37,448 nt of DNA from Paenarthrobacter nitroguajacolicus JCM 14115 (GTDB lineage Bacteria; Actinomycetota; Actinomycetes; Actinomycetales; Micrococcaceae), in assembly GCA_001313365.1 (NCBI GenBank), contig BBFS01000043.1, positions 1-37,448 on the forward strand, read 5' to 3'. The notes below the pieces were generated by a model, which worked only from the letters and a program-made list of their open reading frames with translations, was not told where the DNA came from and ran no database searches. Of the stretch, positions 27,130 through 37,170 are shown in pieces. The number at the start of each line of letters is the position of its first letter. Position 1 is the first letter of the stretch. The translations under genes were made by a program, and so were the position numbers.

Positions 27130-27712
27130 ATGACCGCTGAGTACAGGTACGACGTCGATGTGCTGCACCTTTTGGTGTCGCCGGCCCACGCCTACTTTGG
27201 CCGTGCCCGCGAAGGGGGGGCCGCAGACGTCCCCACTACCGATGCCGGCCAGGCCGAGTTGGTAGCGGGGCAAAGGCATTGTTGGCGACAGGTTCTTCGG
27301 CAAGGCCGCACACATGGACGCCGCCGTGACATTGTTCGCGGTGGAGGCCCTGGAAGCCATCGCGTCGGAACTCGAGGCTGGTCCCTTGGATCCCCCTGTT
27401 GACCCGGCGGAACGTTGTCCTGCGGGGGGGAGTGGAGTTGGCGCCTTTGCTTGGCCATGAGTTCACGCTTGAGTCCGGTAAGGACACTGTGCGGCTCAAA
27501 GCCGGGCGACCGGCCCATCCTTGCGCGTGGATGGATGAAATGCTTGCCCCGGGCGCCCATAAGGCGATGCGTGGGCGTGGCGGCGTCCGATGCCGGGTGA
27601 TCGCCGGAGGCGTGTTGCATCGTGGTCCCGCCGTGCTGAGTAGTCCCGTACCGCTCGACCCAAGGAAGGCCGGGGGGGACGCAACGTGCTGCGCCCGTCG
27701 CGGTTGCCTTGA
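27130..27712 (+). CDS. MOSC domain-containing protein (frameshifts)
   Basis: About 193 residues. After VDVLHLLVSPAHAYFGR the MOSC pattern follows: KGIVGDRFFGKAAHMDAAVT, TRRNVVLRGVELAPLLGHEF, LKAGRPAHPCAWMDEMLAPG (with the conserved Cys) and GRGGVRCRVIAGGVLHRGPA. MOSC proteins bind a molybdenum or sulfur carrier in other enzymes; the substrate of this one is unknown. Frame breaks lie at 27267-27270 (four G, three expected), at 27392-27396 (five C, four expected) and at the seven-G run 27671-27677. I end the gene at 27712 (NVLRPSRLP); with a different run length the frame runs on to 27788. Confidence 0.75.
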
Positions 27713-27797
27713 GCATCTCCACCCTGCGCCTGCAAAAGATGCACCCGCGAAAGTCAGGAGCCTGTCAATCAAGCGTTTCGCCGCATAGGGTGGTCAG

Positions 27798-28500
27798 GTG
27801 GATACCGTGAGCAGCAAAGTGCAAGCCGTCGCCGGATCCGCGTTTGCCGCGGTCTTCCGGGCCATCAAGGTTGTGCGTCCGCAGAGGCCGATCCACCCCA
27901 AGGGCATCCAGCTGGTCGGAACTCTGGAAAGGGACTCCAGTGTACGCACGCCCTCGGGCATCCCTTGGCTGGACACCGCCGGGAGCAACGTGGTGGATGC
28001 CAGGCTTTCCCGCTCGATCGGACTGCCTGACGCCTTCCCGGACATCATCGGACTGGCCGTGCGCTTCACAGAGCAGGACAAACTCTCGGACATGCTTCTT
28101 GCTACCACCGGACCGACAGGACTTGGGCGTTTCATCCTCCGGCTCCGTCGGGATGCCGCGGCGGCGGTTTTCTCCAGCATGATGCCCTACAAGTCTGATG
28201 ACGGCCCCCGTTTTGATAGCAGCAAGGACCATCAGGAGCCCGGACAGGTTGCCTGTCGAACCGAGCGCTTTCCGCTCACTCCTTGGCAGCGGTTCGTGGA
28301 TCCTTGAACTCCATCACGCCAGTCCGCTGGGTCCGTGGACCAGGTTCGGAACGTTGACCCTCAGCCTCGCCGACTCCGCGGGCCAAGATACCGCTGAGCG
28401 ATATGATCCGGTCCTCAATCCGCTTCCAACAGCAGGAACGTACGGCTGGACGAGGCGACTCCGTGAACCTTCCTACGCGTTGGCCCGCCGACGCGGGTAG
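27798..28500 (+). CDS. Conserved hypothetical protein (possibly catalase-like fold; one frameshift)
   Basis: About 234 residues without membrane segments. The phrases RPQRPIHPKGIQLVGTLERD, NVVDARLSRSIGLPDAFPDI, GLAVRFTEQDKLSDMLLATT and SWILELHHASPLGPWTRFG look conserved, and HPKGxxxxGxxER faintly resembles the heme-binding start of catalase-like proteins, but I would not assign that function. The frame breaks near 28207 (DDGP joins VLIAARTIRSPDRLPVE). The start is GTG 27798 or 27807; CAGGTGG precedes the latter. The end converges on the ABC exporter genes. Confidence 0.5.
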
Positions 28501-28529
28501 CTGGGCCAGAAGCCACAGGCCCAATAAAT

Positions 28530-30521
28530 CTATGGTTCAAGCGCAGCTGGTGCCGCGAACTGGGCCTCGTACAGCCGGGAGTATGCCCCGCCCGAGGCAA
28601 GCAGCTCCGAGTGTGTGCCCTGCTCCACGATCTGCCCGGCTTCCATCACCAGAATGAGATCGGCGTCCCGGATGGTGGAGAGCCGGTGGGCGATGACGAA
28701 GCTGGTCCGGTCAGACCTCAACGCGTTCATGGCCTTCTGGACCAATACCTCGGTCCGCGTATCCACGGAGCTGGTGGCCTCATCAAGGATCAGCACCGAT
28801 GGGCGGGACAGGAAAGCCCTGGCAATGGTGAGCAGCTGTTTCTCACCTGCCGATACGTTGCCGCCTTCGTCGTCGAGCAAGGTGTCGTACCCTTCGGGCA
28901 AGGACCGAACGAACCGGTCCACGTACGTCGCTTGTGCGGCCTCTATGATCTCGGTCTCGGAAGCGGAGGGGGGGCGCCCATAGGCGATGTTGTCGCGGAT
29001 CGTCCCGCCGAACAGCCAAGTGTCCTGGAGGACCATGCCCATCCGCGAGCGAAGTTCCTGCCGTGACAGTGAAGTAACGTCTAAGCCATCGAGGGTTATG
29101 TGCCCGGAATCAAGCTCGTAGAAGCGCATCATGAGGTTCACCAGGGTGGTCTTGCCAGCTCCCGTCGGCCCAACTATCGCGATGCTCTGCCCCGGCTCCG
29201 CCACCAGGCTGAGGTCCGTGATCAGTGGCTTGTCCGGCGAGTACCGGAAGGACACATTCTCGAATACGAGACGCCCGCGCGACGGACCCGACGGCGGAAC
29301 AGGGTCAGGTTCGGCCGACTCTTCCTCCTCATCCAACAAGTCGAAAACCCGCTCGGCCGAGGCAACACCGGACTGCAGCATATTCGCCATGGATCCGAGC
29401 TGAGCCAGCGGCATGGTGAACTGCCGGGAGTACTGGATAAATGCCTGCACGTCGCCCAACTGCATTGAGCCCGAGGCCACCTGCAGGCCACCAACCACGG
29501 CGATCCCCCACGTAGACCAGGTTCCCGATGAACGTCATGGCCGGCATGATCAGACCGCTCACGAACTGCGCCCCGAAGCTCGCCTGATACAGCTCGCCGT
29601 TCTTCGCTCGGAACTTCTCCTGGACTTCGTTCTGCCGTCCGAACACCTTCACCAGCGCGTGCCCGGTGTACGTTTCCTCGATCTGGCCATTGAGTTCGCC
29701 GGTGTTCTTCCACTGCGCCACGAACAGTTTCTGCGAGCGCTTGGCGATCAGCAGCGTGGTCCCCCCCAGCGTCAACGGAATAGTCACCAAGGCAATCAGC
29801 GCCAGCAGCGGCGAGAGCAGGAACATCATCACCAGCACGCCCACCACCGTCAGCAGGGACGAGACCACTTGGCTGATGGATTGCTGCAGGCTTTGGGAGA
29901 TGTTGTCCACATCATTGGTCACCCGGCTCAGCAGATCACCGCGCTGGATGGAGTCGAAATAGCGCAGGGGCAGCCGATGGATTTTCGCTTCAATTCGCTG
30001 GCGGAGGCGGTACACGGTCCGCTGCACGACGCCGTTGAGTACGTACGCCTGAATCCAACCGAACGCCGAGGCCAGGACATATAGCGCCAGCGCCCACAGC
30101 AGCACCGAGGCCAGCGCCGTGAAGTCGATTCCGACGCCGGGGGGGTTAGGGTCATGGCCCCCCCAGCATGTCGGCCTTGCTGTCCTCGCCGGATGCACGC
30201 AAGCCTGCGATCACTTCGGCTTTGGACGCGCCTTCGGGCAGTTGTTTGGAGACGACGCCGGCGAAGATCAGGTTGGTGCCCTCGCCCAGCAACCGGGGGC
30301 CGATGACGGACAAAGTAACGCTGACCACCGCGAAGACCAGCACCAGTATCAACCAAAAGCGTTCAGGCCGAAGTATCCCCCCCAGCAAACGCCGTGCCGA
30401 GGCACCAAAATTCGAGGCTTTCTCGGCAGGAATGTTCATTCCGGCGAAGGGGGGGCCTCCGCGGCCCGGGCCCATCGCCGGCCGCTGCGGACCACGGGGG
30501 ACCGGCTGGCACAGCACTCAT
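28530..30521 (-). CDS. ABC exporter subunit, complete ATPase site (frameshifts)
   Basis: About 660 residues. A Pro/Gly-rich cytoplasmic head ([19 protein letters not shown]) precedes six helices ([20 protein letters not shown] to [13 protein letters not shown]) and a C-terminal nucleotide-binding domain with Walker [12 protein letters not shown]-loop MVLQDTWLF, signature [10 protein letters not shown], Walker [13 protein letters not shown] and switch IAHRLSTI; the catalytic glutamate and histidine are both present. The frame breaks at 30496-30500 (five G, four expected), near 30165, and near 29502. The ATG at 30521 overlaps the stop of the other half as ATGA. Together they form a heterodimeric type IV exporter for drugs, lipids or a product. 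Confidence 0.88.
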
Positions 30522-32254
30522 GCCGCCTCCTCCGCCGCGAGCTGGGAGGACACGATTTCCCTGTAGGTTTCGGAGGTCTCCACCAGCTCATCGTGCGTTC
30601 CGCGCCCAACGATCCTGCCGTCGTCGAGCACTAGGATCTGGTCCGCGTCCGCGATGCTGGAGACGCGCTGCGCAACGATCACCAACGTGGCGCCGTTGGT
30701 GTGGCGTTTGAGGGCCTGCCGGAGCCTGGCGTCGGTGGCGGTATCCAGGGAGGAGAAGGAGTCGTCAAAGATGTAGAGCTCCGGCTGCTTCACCAAGGCA
30801 CGGGCGATGGCGAGCCTTTGCCTCTGCCCGCCGGAGACGTTGGTACCGCCTTGCGAAATGACCGCATCCAGGCCGCCCTCCATTTCCAGCACGAAGTCCT
30901 CAGCCTGGGCCACCCGGAGCGCCTGCCACAACTCGTCCTCAGTGGCATCGGGCTTGCCATACTGAAGGTTGCTGCGGACTGTGCCGGAGAACAGGTAGGG
31001 CCGTTGCGGCACCAGCCCGATGTGCCCCCACAGGAGGTCCGGGTGCAGCTCCCGGACATCCACGCCATCCATCCGCACGGATCCGCTGGTCGCATCGAAC
31101 AACCGCGGCATGAGGTTCACCAAAGTGGTCTTGCCAGCGCCGGTGCTGCCGATGATAGCGGTGGTCTTCCCCCCCGCCCGGGCGGTCAGCGAAAGTCCGC
31201 TCAGCACCGGCTGCTCGGCACCCGGGTAGGCGAATCCGACGTCGCGCATTTCCAGTTCGCCGCGGCGTATCCCGCCAGTTACAGGGTTCGACGGCGGCTG
31301 GACGCTTGACTCGGTGTCCAGGACCTCGCCGATGCGGTCGGCGGAAACGGACGCGCGCGGGATCATCACGGCCATGAACGTGGCCATCATGACGGACATG
31401 AGGATCTGCATCAGATAACTCAGGAACGCGATCAAGGTGCCCACCTGCATGGAGCCGTCCTCAATCCGGAAAGATCCGAACCAGATGACCGCCACGCTGG
31501 AAACGTTCATCACGAGCATGACCACAGGGAACATGAGCGCCATTAAACGGCCGGCCCGGAGCGCAACATCAGTAACGTCGTCGTTCGCTTTGCCGAACCG
31601 GGCAGCCTCCATGTCCTCGCGGACGAAAGCCCGCACCACACGAATGCCGGTGAGCTGCTCGCGGAGGACCCTGTTCACGGCGTCGATCCGGACCTGCATC
31701 TTCCGGAACAGCGGCACCATCCGCGTCACGATCAGCCGACCGCCACCAGCAACACCGGCACGCAAACGGCAATCAGCCAGGATAATTGCGCATCCTGCCG
31801 CACAGCCATGACCACGCCGCCAATGCTCAGCATGGGTGCGGCGACCATGAGCGTGCAGGACATGAGGACCAGTTGCTGCACCTGCTGGACGTCGTTGGTG
31901 GACCGGGTGATCAAGGACGGCGCCCCGAACCTGGTGACCTCCTGCTCCGAGAACTCCCCCCACCCTTGCAAAGACGGCATCCCGCAGGTCGCGACCCATT
32001 CCCATGGCTGCCTTCGCGCCGAAGTACACGGCCACCACCGCACACGCGATCTGCAGCAAGGTAATGAGCAGCATGAGGCCGCCCATGCGCAGGATGTAGT
32101 CGGTATCCCCGGTGGCCCCCCCGTTGTCAATGATGTCGGCGTTCAGGGTGGGAAGGTAAAGGGAGGCGATGGACTGGGCCAGCTGGAAGACGACGACGGC
32201 GATCAGCAGCCGCTGATGCGGCCGCAGGAAGCGAACAAGTACCTTCCACAGCAT
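30518..32254 (-). CDS. ABC exporter subunit with a degenerate ATPase site (frameshifts)
   Basis: About 578 residues. I start at ATG 32254 (GGAGATTCC upstream, MLWKVLVRFLRPHQRLL). Six helices are followed by the nucleotide domain: Walker [12 protein letters not shown] and signature NVSGGQRQRL are normal, but Walker B reads LYIFDDSFSSLD, with Asp instead of the catalytic Glu, and the switch reads IVAQRVSSI, with Gln instead of His. This is the inactive half of asymmetric heterodimers. Frame breaks lie near 31965 (six-C run, restoring FSEQEVTRFGAPSLITRSTN) and near 31735. The gene is divergent from an aldo/keto reductase. Confidence 0.88.
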   Translation of the reverse strand: MLWKVLVRFLRPHQRLLIAVVVFQLAQSIASLYLPTLNADIIDNGGATGDTDYILRMGGLMLLITLLQIACAVVAVYFGAKAAMGMGRDLRDAVFARVGGVLGAGGHQVRGAVLDHPVHQRRPAGAATGPHVLHAHGRRTHAEHWRRGHGCAAGCAIILADCRLRAGVAGGGRLIVTRMVPLFRKMQVRIDAVNRVLREQLTGIRVVRAFVREDMEAARFGKANDDVTDVALRAGRLMALMFPVVMLVMNVSSVAVIWFGSFRIEDGSMQVGTLIAFLSYLMQILMSVMMATFMAVMIPRASVSADRIGEVLDTESSVQPPSNPVTGGIRRGELEMRDVGFAYPGAEQPVLSGLSLTARAGGKTTAIIGSTGAGKTTLVNLMPRLFDATSGSVRMDGVDVRELHPDLLWGHIGLVPQRPYLFSGTVRSNLQYGKPDATEDELWQALRVAQAEDFVLEMEGGLDAVISQGGTNVSGGQRQRLAIARALVKQPELYIFDDSFSSLDTATDARLRQALKRHTNGATLVIVAQRVSSIADADQILVLDDGRIVGRGTHDELVETSETYREIVSSQLAAEEAA

Positions 32255-32365
32255 GGAATCTCCGAGCCAGGCGATGTGAACCGAAGGCCAGTTTACGTCT
32301 GGTTGCTGTGGGCAACTAGGGGAACTGAGGGGTAATGCCAGGGACTCCCTCACATCTCAGCATGA

Positions 32366-33427
<1,062 letters not shown>

Positions 33428-34344
33428 CTAGACAACAGCCTTCCGGCCAAGCCCCCCCAACAGTGCCGCCTGCGTCCCTGTCCCGCTTTTGGGCAGGTAG
33501 GTAAAGAGGCGGAGAGCGGGAAACTGCGGCACGCCCAGAACCATGGGGGGCGAAGCTAAGCCGGCCGAGTGTTGGGTGGTCGTAGACAACGTCCACATGG
33601 TAAGAGTCGCTCACCACCTGGCGCTGCCACAGTTCGTTGAAGGCCTTCGAGACCTCACAGAGGCTCCGGGCCATGGTGTCGAACCGGGGGGGATCGTCAG
33701 GGAACTTGGCTGATTGCGCACGAAACTGGGCAACCATGGATCGGGCCATCATCTCTTTGTGGACGTGGGGGGGCCGGGCAAGCTCCGGATCGGTGAAGAA
33801 GCGGTGGAGGCAGCTTTCGCCCACCCGGGTATCAAAGGTGTCAGCCGCGGCCGGGTTCATTGCCACGACGGTCCAGAACGGGTCTGCGATGTAGCTGGGA
33901 TTTGCCATGGCATCCACCAGTTGCTGCAGAAGCGCCAACTGGGTGTTGTCGACGTCGAAACGCTGTCCACCCTCCCCCGGTCCCCTGAAAGCCGCTGTGA
34001 GCGGCTTGTCTGTTGCCGGCGTCAGGGCTGGGTCGACGCCCGGACGCCAGCCTGCGGACATAGTTCCTGTCTTCCGGGCTGAGCTGCAGGGCATTGGCAA
34101 TCGCATCCAAAATTTCTGCGGAGGCACCGATGGCCCGCCCCTGCTCCAGCCAGGTGTACCAGGAGACCCCAACGTTCGCCAGGACGGCCACCTCTTCCCG
34201 CCTGAGTCCGGGAGTCCGGCGTCGTGGGCTGACCGGTAACCCGACGTCCTCCGGCCGGGTCTGCTCGCGGCGGGTGCGGAAGAACTCGCCTAGTCGCGCG
34301 TGGTTCGACCGCGCTTGGTGGGAAGCAGAAGGATGGGTGGGCAT
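33428..34344 (-). CDS. Helix-turn-helix regulator with MmyB-like ligand-binding domain (frameshifts)
   Basis: About 305 residues. The first 90 form an XRE-type helix-turn-helix with RRRTPGLRREEVAVLANVGV and SWYTWLEQGRAIGAS, followed by a MmyB-like domain: LVDAMANPSYIADPFWTVVA, NPAAADTF, ARSMVAQFRAQSAKFPDDPP and HVDVVYDHPTLGRLSFAP. This layout is typical of actinobacterial regulators that control a neighbouring dehydrogenase or reductase gene, here plausibly the aldo/keto reductase. GTGGAGAACCC precedes the ATG. Frame breaks lie near 34035 and 33548 (six-G run); with that repaired the end reads TYLPKSGTGTQAALLGG and stops at 33428. Confidence 0.82.
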
Positions 34345-34365
34345 GGGTTCTCCACTAATGACGAG

Positions 34366-34401
34366 CGTCCGGCCGACCGCTTTATGGCAGTCGGCCGGAC
34401 G
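34366..34401. terminator. Hairpin between the ATPase gene end and the MmyB regulator start
   Basis: CGTCCGGCCGAC and GTCGGCCGGACG (12 perfect pairs) enclose CGCTTTATGGCA. No T run follows. It probably ends the azoreductase-ATPase transcript. Confidence 0.7.
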
Positions 34402-34439
34402 AACGGGTGAGTCGAATCCGGAATCCTGGGTCAGGCGGA

Positions 34440-35143
34440 TTACTGCAGGACGCGTTCCTTTTCAGAACGGACGTCCAACTGTGCGTACTCTTCGGAGGCC
34501 AAACGAGCAGCATCCTCCGGGCTCATGCGTGGCTCCAGCTTGAACAGGGAAGCGATCTGCTCGAGTCGCGCCTCCACGGAACCGGACACCACATGGAACG
34601 GCATCCCCAGCTCGTCCATGGTTTGCTGCAAGATGGCGTCGGACATGTTCCGGAACTGATCATTGACCGGGCGGTGCCCGTCGGCGGAGAGCGGGAGCTC
34701 GTTCTTCAGGTGCACGAACACATCGAAGGAGTTCTGCACGTGCCTCTTGAAGCTGTTGCCAAGCTGGTCATCACCTCTTCGAAGAAGGCGAGTTCCGGCG
34801 TCTTCTCCACGGTTTCGCCCGCCGAAAGATGCGCCGAGGCACTGGGATTCAGGCCAAGCGAAACCCGCACGGACCCATAGATCCATTCCTGCAAGGATGA
34901 TCCGTCGGAAATGAACCCTGCCGAGAGCTTGTCCTCGTAAACGGCCCGCTCAACATGGCGTGTCACGATCATCTGGATAAGCTCCGCGGCAGTGCACTCC
35001 TCAAGGGTCTTGCCCGGCGCGGCCTCGGGGAGAATTTCACGCATGGTCCTTGCCCGCGTCCGGGGCAGCCCCGTGTAGTGGGACAAGGCCATGGACGTGA
35101 ACGTCTTGCCCGAGGAGTAGGTACCTGAAATGCCGATGCGCAC
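34440..35143 (-). CDS. P-loop AAA family ATPase (one frameshift)
   Basis: About 234 residues. The protein starts VRIGISGTYSSGKTFTSMAL, with Walker A GTYSSGKT, followed by RARTMREILPE and FISDGSSLQEWIYGSVR, as in AAA_28/NadR-like P-loop kinases or ATPases. The frame breaks near 34758 (VMTSL joins GNSFKRHVQNSFDVFVHLKN) and it ends SEKERVLQ. GTG 35143 has AAGGCGG upstream and lies ten bases after the azoreductase stop, so the two genes form an operon. The role is unknown; NadR-type relatives phosphorylate nucleosides such as nicotinamide riboside, which is only a suggestion here. Confidence 0.7.
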
Positions 35144-35153
35144 TGCGTCCGCC

Positions 35154-35831
35154 TTAGTCGTTGACGAGCTGGAGGGTTCCCGCGGCGCTGAGCTTGCCGG
35201 CGAACTCAATGGCGGCGTCACTGAGGTCCGCCTCGGCAACCTTACGGGTGCCATCCACGTCTCCGTTGAGCACCGTGGGGGCGAAGCGGACGTGCGTGGC
35301 GTCCTGGATGCCCACGAAGTTCAGCCAGTCGGCAAAGAAAGTGCTGCTGAAGTCAGAGCCGAACGCGGCCGGAACGCCCGGTGCGTAAACGCCGCTGGTG
35401 TGGATTGCCAGGGCCTGCTTGCCCTCCAGCAGGCCGCGGTAGCCCTGCTCGGGGTCGAAACCAAAGCTCCAGCCGGGCTGGGTGATGATGTCGATCCACT
35501 GCTTCAGGACATACGGAACGCCCGAGTTCCACATGGGGGATGTTGAAGACGTAGCGTCGGCGGCAGCGAACTGGTCGAATACTGCACGGGCGGATTCCCA
35601 CGCAGCAACCTGATCGGGAGTCTGGTCCTGTCCGGTGAAAACAGCCATCTTCGCAGCGGCGGCGACGCGACCGAAAACGGGCAGCGCGCCGTCGTCGAAC
35701 AGGTTCAGCGTCTCCACTTCGAAACTCTCCGCACCGGCAGTCTGGACGGAATCGATGAAGTGCCGGGCCAACCGCAGGGAGTCGCTGTTGGCGTAGCGCG
35801 GAGAGGCGTTGATGTGGAGGATGGTAGGCAT
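35154..35831 (-). CDS. FMN-dependent NADH-azoreductase / quinone oxidoreductase (compensating frameshift)
   Basis: The 225-residue product matches the AzoR flavodoxin-like family: ILHINASPRYANSDSLRLAR (FMN phosphate loop), PMWNSGVPYVLKQWIDII, LAIHTSGVYAPG and FADWLNFVGI. It reduces quinones or azo compounds with two electrons from NADH. Two nearby errors cancel: one base seems lost near 35561 and one gained in the five-G run 35535-35539, so the printed protein reads ADATSSTSPMWNS where the family has a segment like DRYVFNIPMWNS. The ATG follows AAAGGAAG. The gene precedes the P-loop ATPase gene and is divergent from the HAD gene. Confidence 0.85.
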   Translation of the reverse strand: MPTILHINASPRYANSDSLRLARHFIDSVQTAGAESFEVETLNLFDDGALPVFGRVAAAAKMAVFTGQDQTPDQVAAWESARAVFDQFAAADATSSTSPMWNSGVPYVLKQWIDIITQPGWSFGFDPEQGYRGLLEGKQALAIHTSGVYAPGVPAAFGSDFSSTFFADWLNFVGIQDATHVRFAPTVLNGDVDGTRKVAEADLSDAAIEFAGKLSAAGTLQLVND

Positions 35832-35918
35832 TGGCTTCCTTTCGAGGCTGTGCTTTCGGGGGGGACGCTTTGTGCCCCGTCATCGATCCTCACTGACAGC
35901 GCGGCGCCGCGTAAGAAC

Positions 35919-35953
35919 GCACTTTTTTGTGCCTAGGGCACCTCAAAGTGCCC
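35919..35953. promoter_or_regulatory. Cluster of four alternating GCAC/GTGC half sites
   Basis: GCAC at 35919, GTGC at 35929, GGGCAC at 35936 and GTGCCC at 35948 alternate in orientation with centres about 10 bases apart. They form three overlapping inverted repeats (spacers TTTTTT, CTAG-type, CTCAAA). The site lies in the divergent region between the azoreductase and HAD genes and is a good candidate operator for both. Confidence 0.6.
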
Positions 35954-36002
35954 TGCCCTGAGGGGGCTTGCGAACGGCGGATCGTTCCCTAGGATTCTTC
36001 CT

Positions 36003-36655
36003 GTGGAAGAATCCTCCGCAGCCACATCCAAGCTGCCTACACAGACATCGACGGCACCGTCACCGCTTACAACACCATTTTCGAATTCCTTCGCTTCGAC
36101 GCCGCCGAACATGCCCGCGCTGAAGAGGCCGGGGAGTTCCTCGCCGGTCTGCGCACTGCAGCGGAGAACGGGGTCCCGCGTTCGGTGACGAACGCCCGCT
36201 ACTTCCGCTGGTGGCGCGGCCGAAGCGTCACAGAGGTGGCCGAACTCGGCGAGCGCTGGGCGGATCTGCAGGATGGGCAGGTGGCCGACTGGGCTTTCCT
36301 GGAGCTGTGGTGTCCATCCTGGACGCCCATGCGGACTCCGGGCGGCAACTGGTGGCAGTCACGGCATCGTTCGAGCCGGCCTTGGTACGGGTTCGACGGC
36401 GGTGGCCCCACCTTGAGCTGTTATGCACCGCCCGTTGGTGGCCGGTGGCACGTACACGGGTGGGATCGAGGAAGCACTGGTGGGTGATGCCAAAGCCCGG
36501 GCCGTCCTGGCCCACGCGTTAGCGAACAACGTTGATCTCGCGGGCAGCTTCGCTTACGGGGGACCATCATTCGGATCTCCAATTCATGGCCTTGGCAGGG
36601 GGAATCCCTGTTGGTTGACGCCAAGCTGAGGGTCTCAGCCACGCCGGTGAGTTAA
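36003..36655 (+). CDS. HAD family phosphatase, SerB-like (frameshifts)
   Basis: About 217 residues. YTDIDGTVTAYN holds motif I (DxDGT), AVTASFEP motif II, and GDAKARAVLAHALA followed by FAYG.DHHSDLQFM motif III/IV of HAD-IB phosphatases. It would remove phosphate from a small molecule such as a phosphoserine-like compound or a lipid head group. GTG 36003 reads VEESSAATSKAAYTDIDG once one A is restored near 36031. Other breaks lie near 36308, 36435 and 36560. The stop is at 36653-36655. Confidence 0.78.
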
Positions 36656-36746
36656 GGTTTACGACACCGTTCCCCCCCCAGCTGTCAGAGGCCCCCCCAA
36701 GTAAACTGTGCCCAGCAGTCCACTTGATGAGGAAAGTATTGGGGAT

Positions 36747-37154
36747 ATGACTCTCACGCTGAAGAGAAACGCCAAAAAGCCCGGAAGCACTACAACGCGT
36801 CCTTGGACCTTTGCCCGGCCCGGCAATTGCTGGAGGCCATCAGCAGCAAGTGGGTCACTTTGGTGATGCTTGCCCTTGAGGACGGCCAGCAGCGCCACAG
36901 TGACCTGCGGAAGCTCATACCAGGTGCCAGCCAGAAGATGCTGACATCCACCCTCCGCTCCCTGGAACGCGATGGGTTGGTCCTCCGTCATGTCACGGTG
37001 TCAGTTCCTATTCGCACCGACTACGAACTCACTCCCCCGCGGCCGCTCGCTGCTGCGCATCATCTTTGAAATGAAGGAGTGGGCGGAGGAGCACATGGAT
37101 GATGTTGCAGCGTCCCGTTTGGAGCACGACCGCCACCGGCTCGCCTTCAACTGA
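36747..37154 (+). CDS. HxlR family transcriptional regulator (frameshifts)
   Basis: About 135 residues with the winged-helix HxlR pattern: LDLCPARQLLEAISSKWVTL (with the conserved CP...SKW), RHSDLRKLIPGASQKMLTST, LRSLERDGLVLRHV and ELTPRGRSLLRIIFEMKEWA. Such regulators sense redox or electrophile stress and act on nearby reductase genes. ATG 36747 follows AGGAAAGTATTGGGG. One A seems missing in the A run near 36776, and the run at 37034-37038 (five C) is one longer than the ELTPRGRS joint requires. Its neighbourhood with azoreductase and HAD genes suggests it may control the site at 35919. Confidence 0.88.
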
Positions 37155-37170
37155 CGGCCAGGACCCCGGC

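Noticed and set aside
29413..30084. Plus-strand His/Arg/Gln-rich frame over the ABC exporter
   Set aside because: Composition is that of an antisense shadow of membrane helices; the minus-strand gene is clear.
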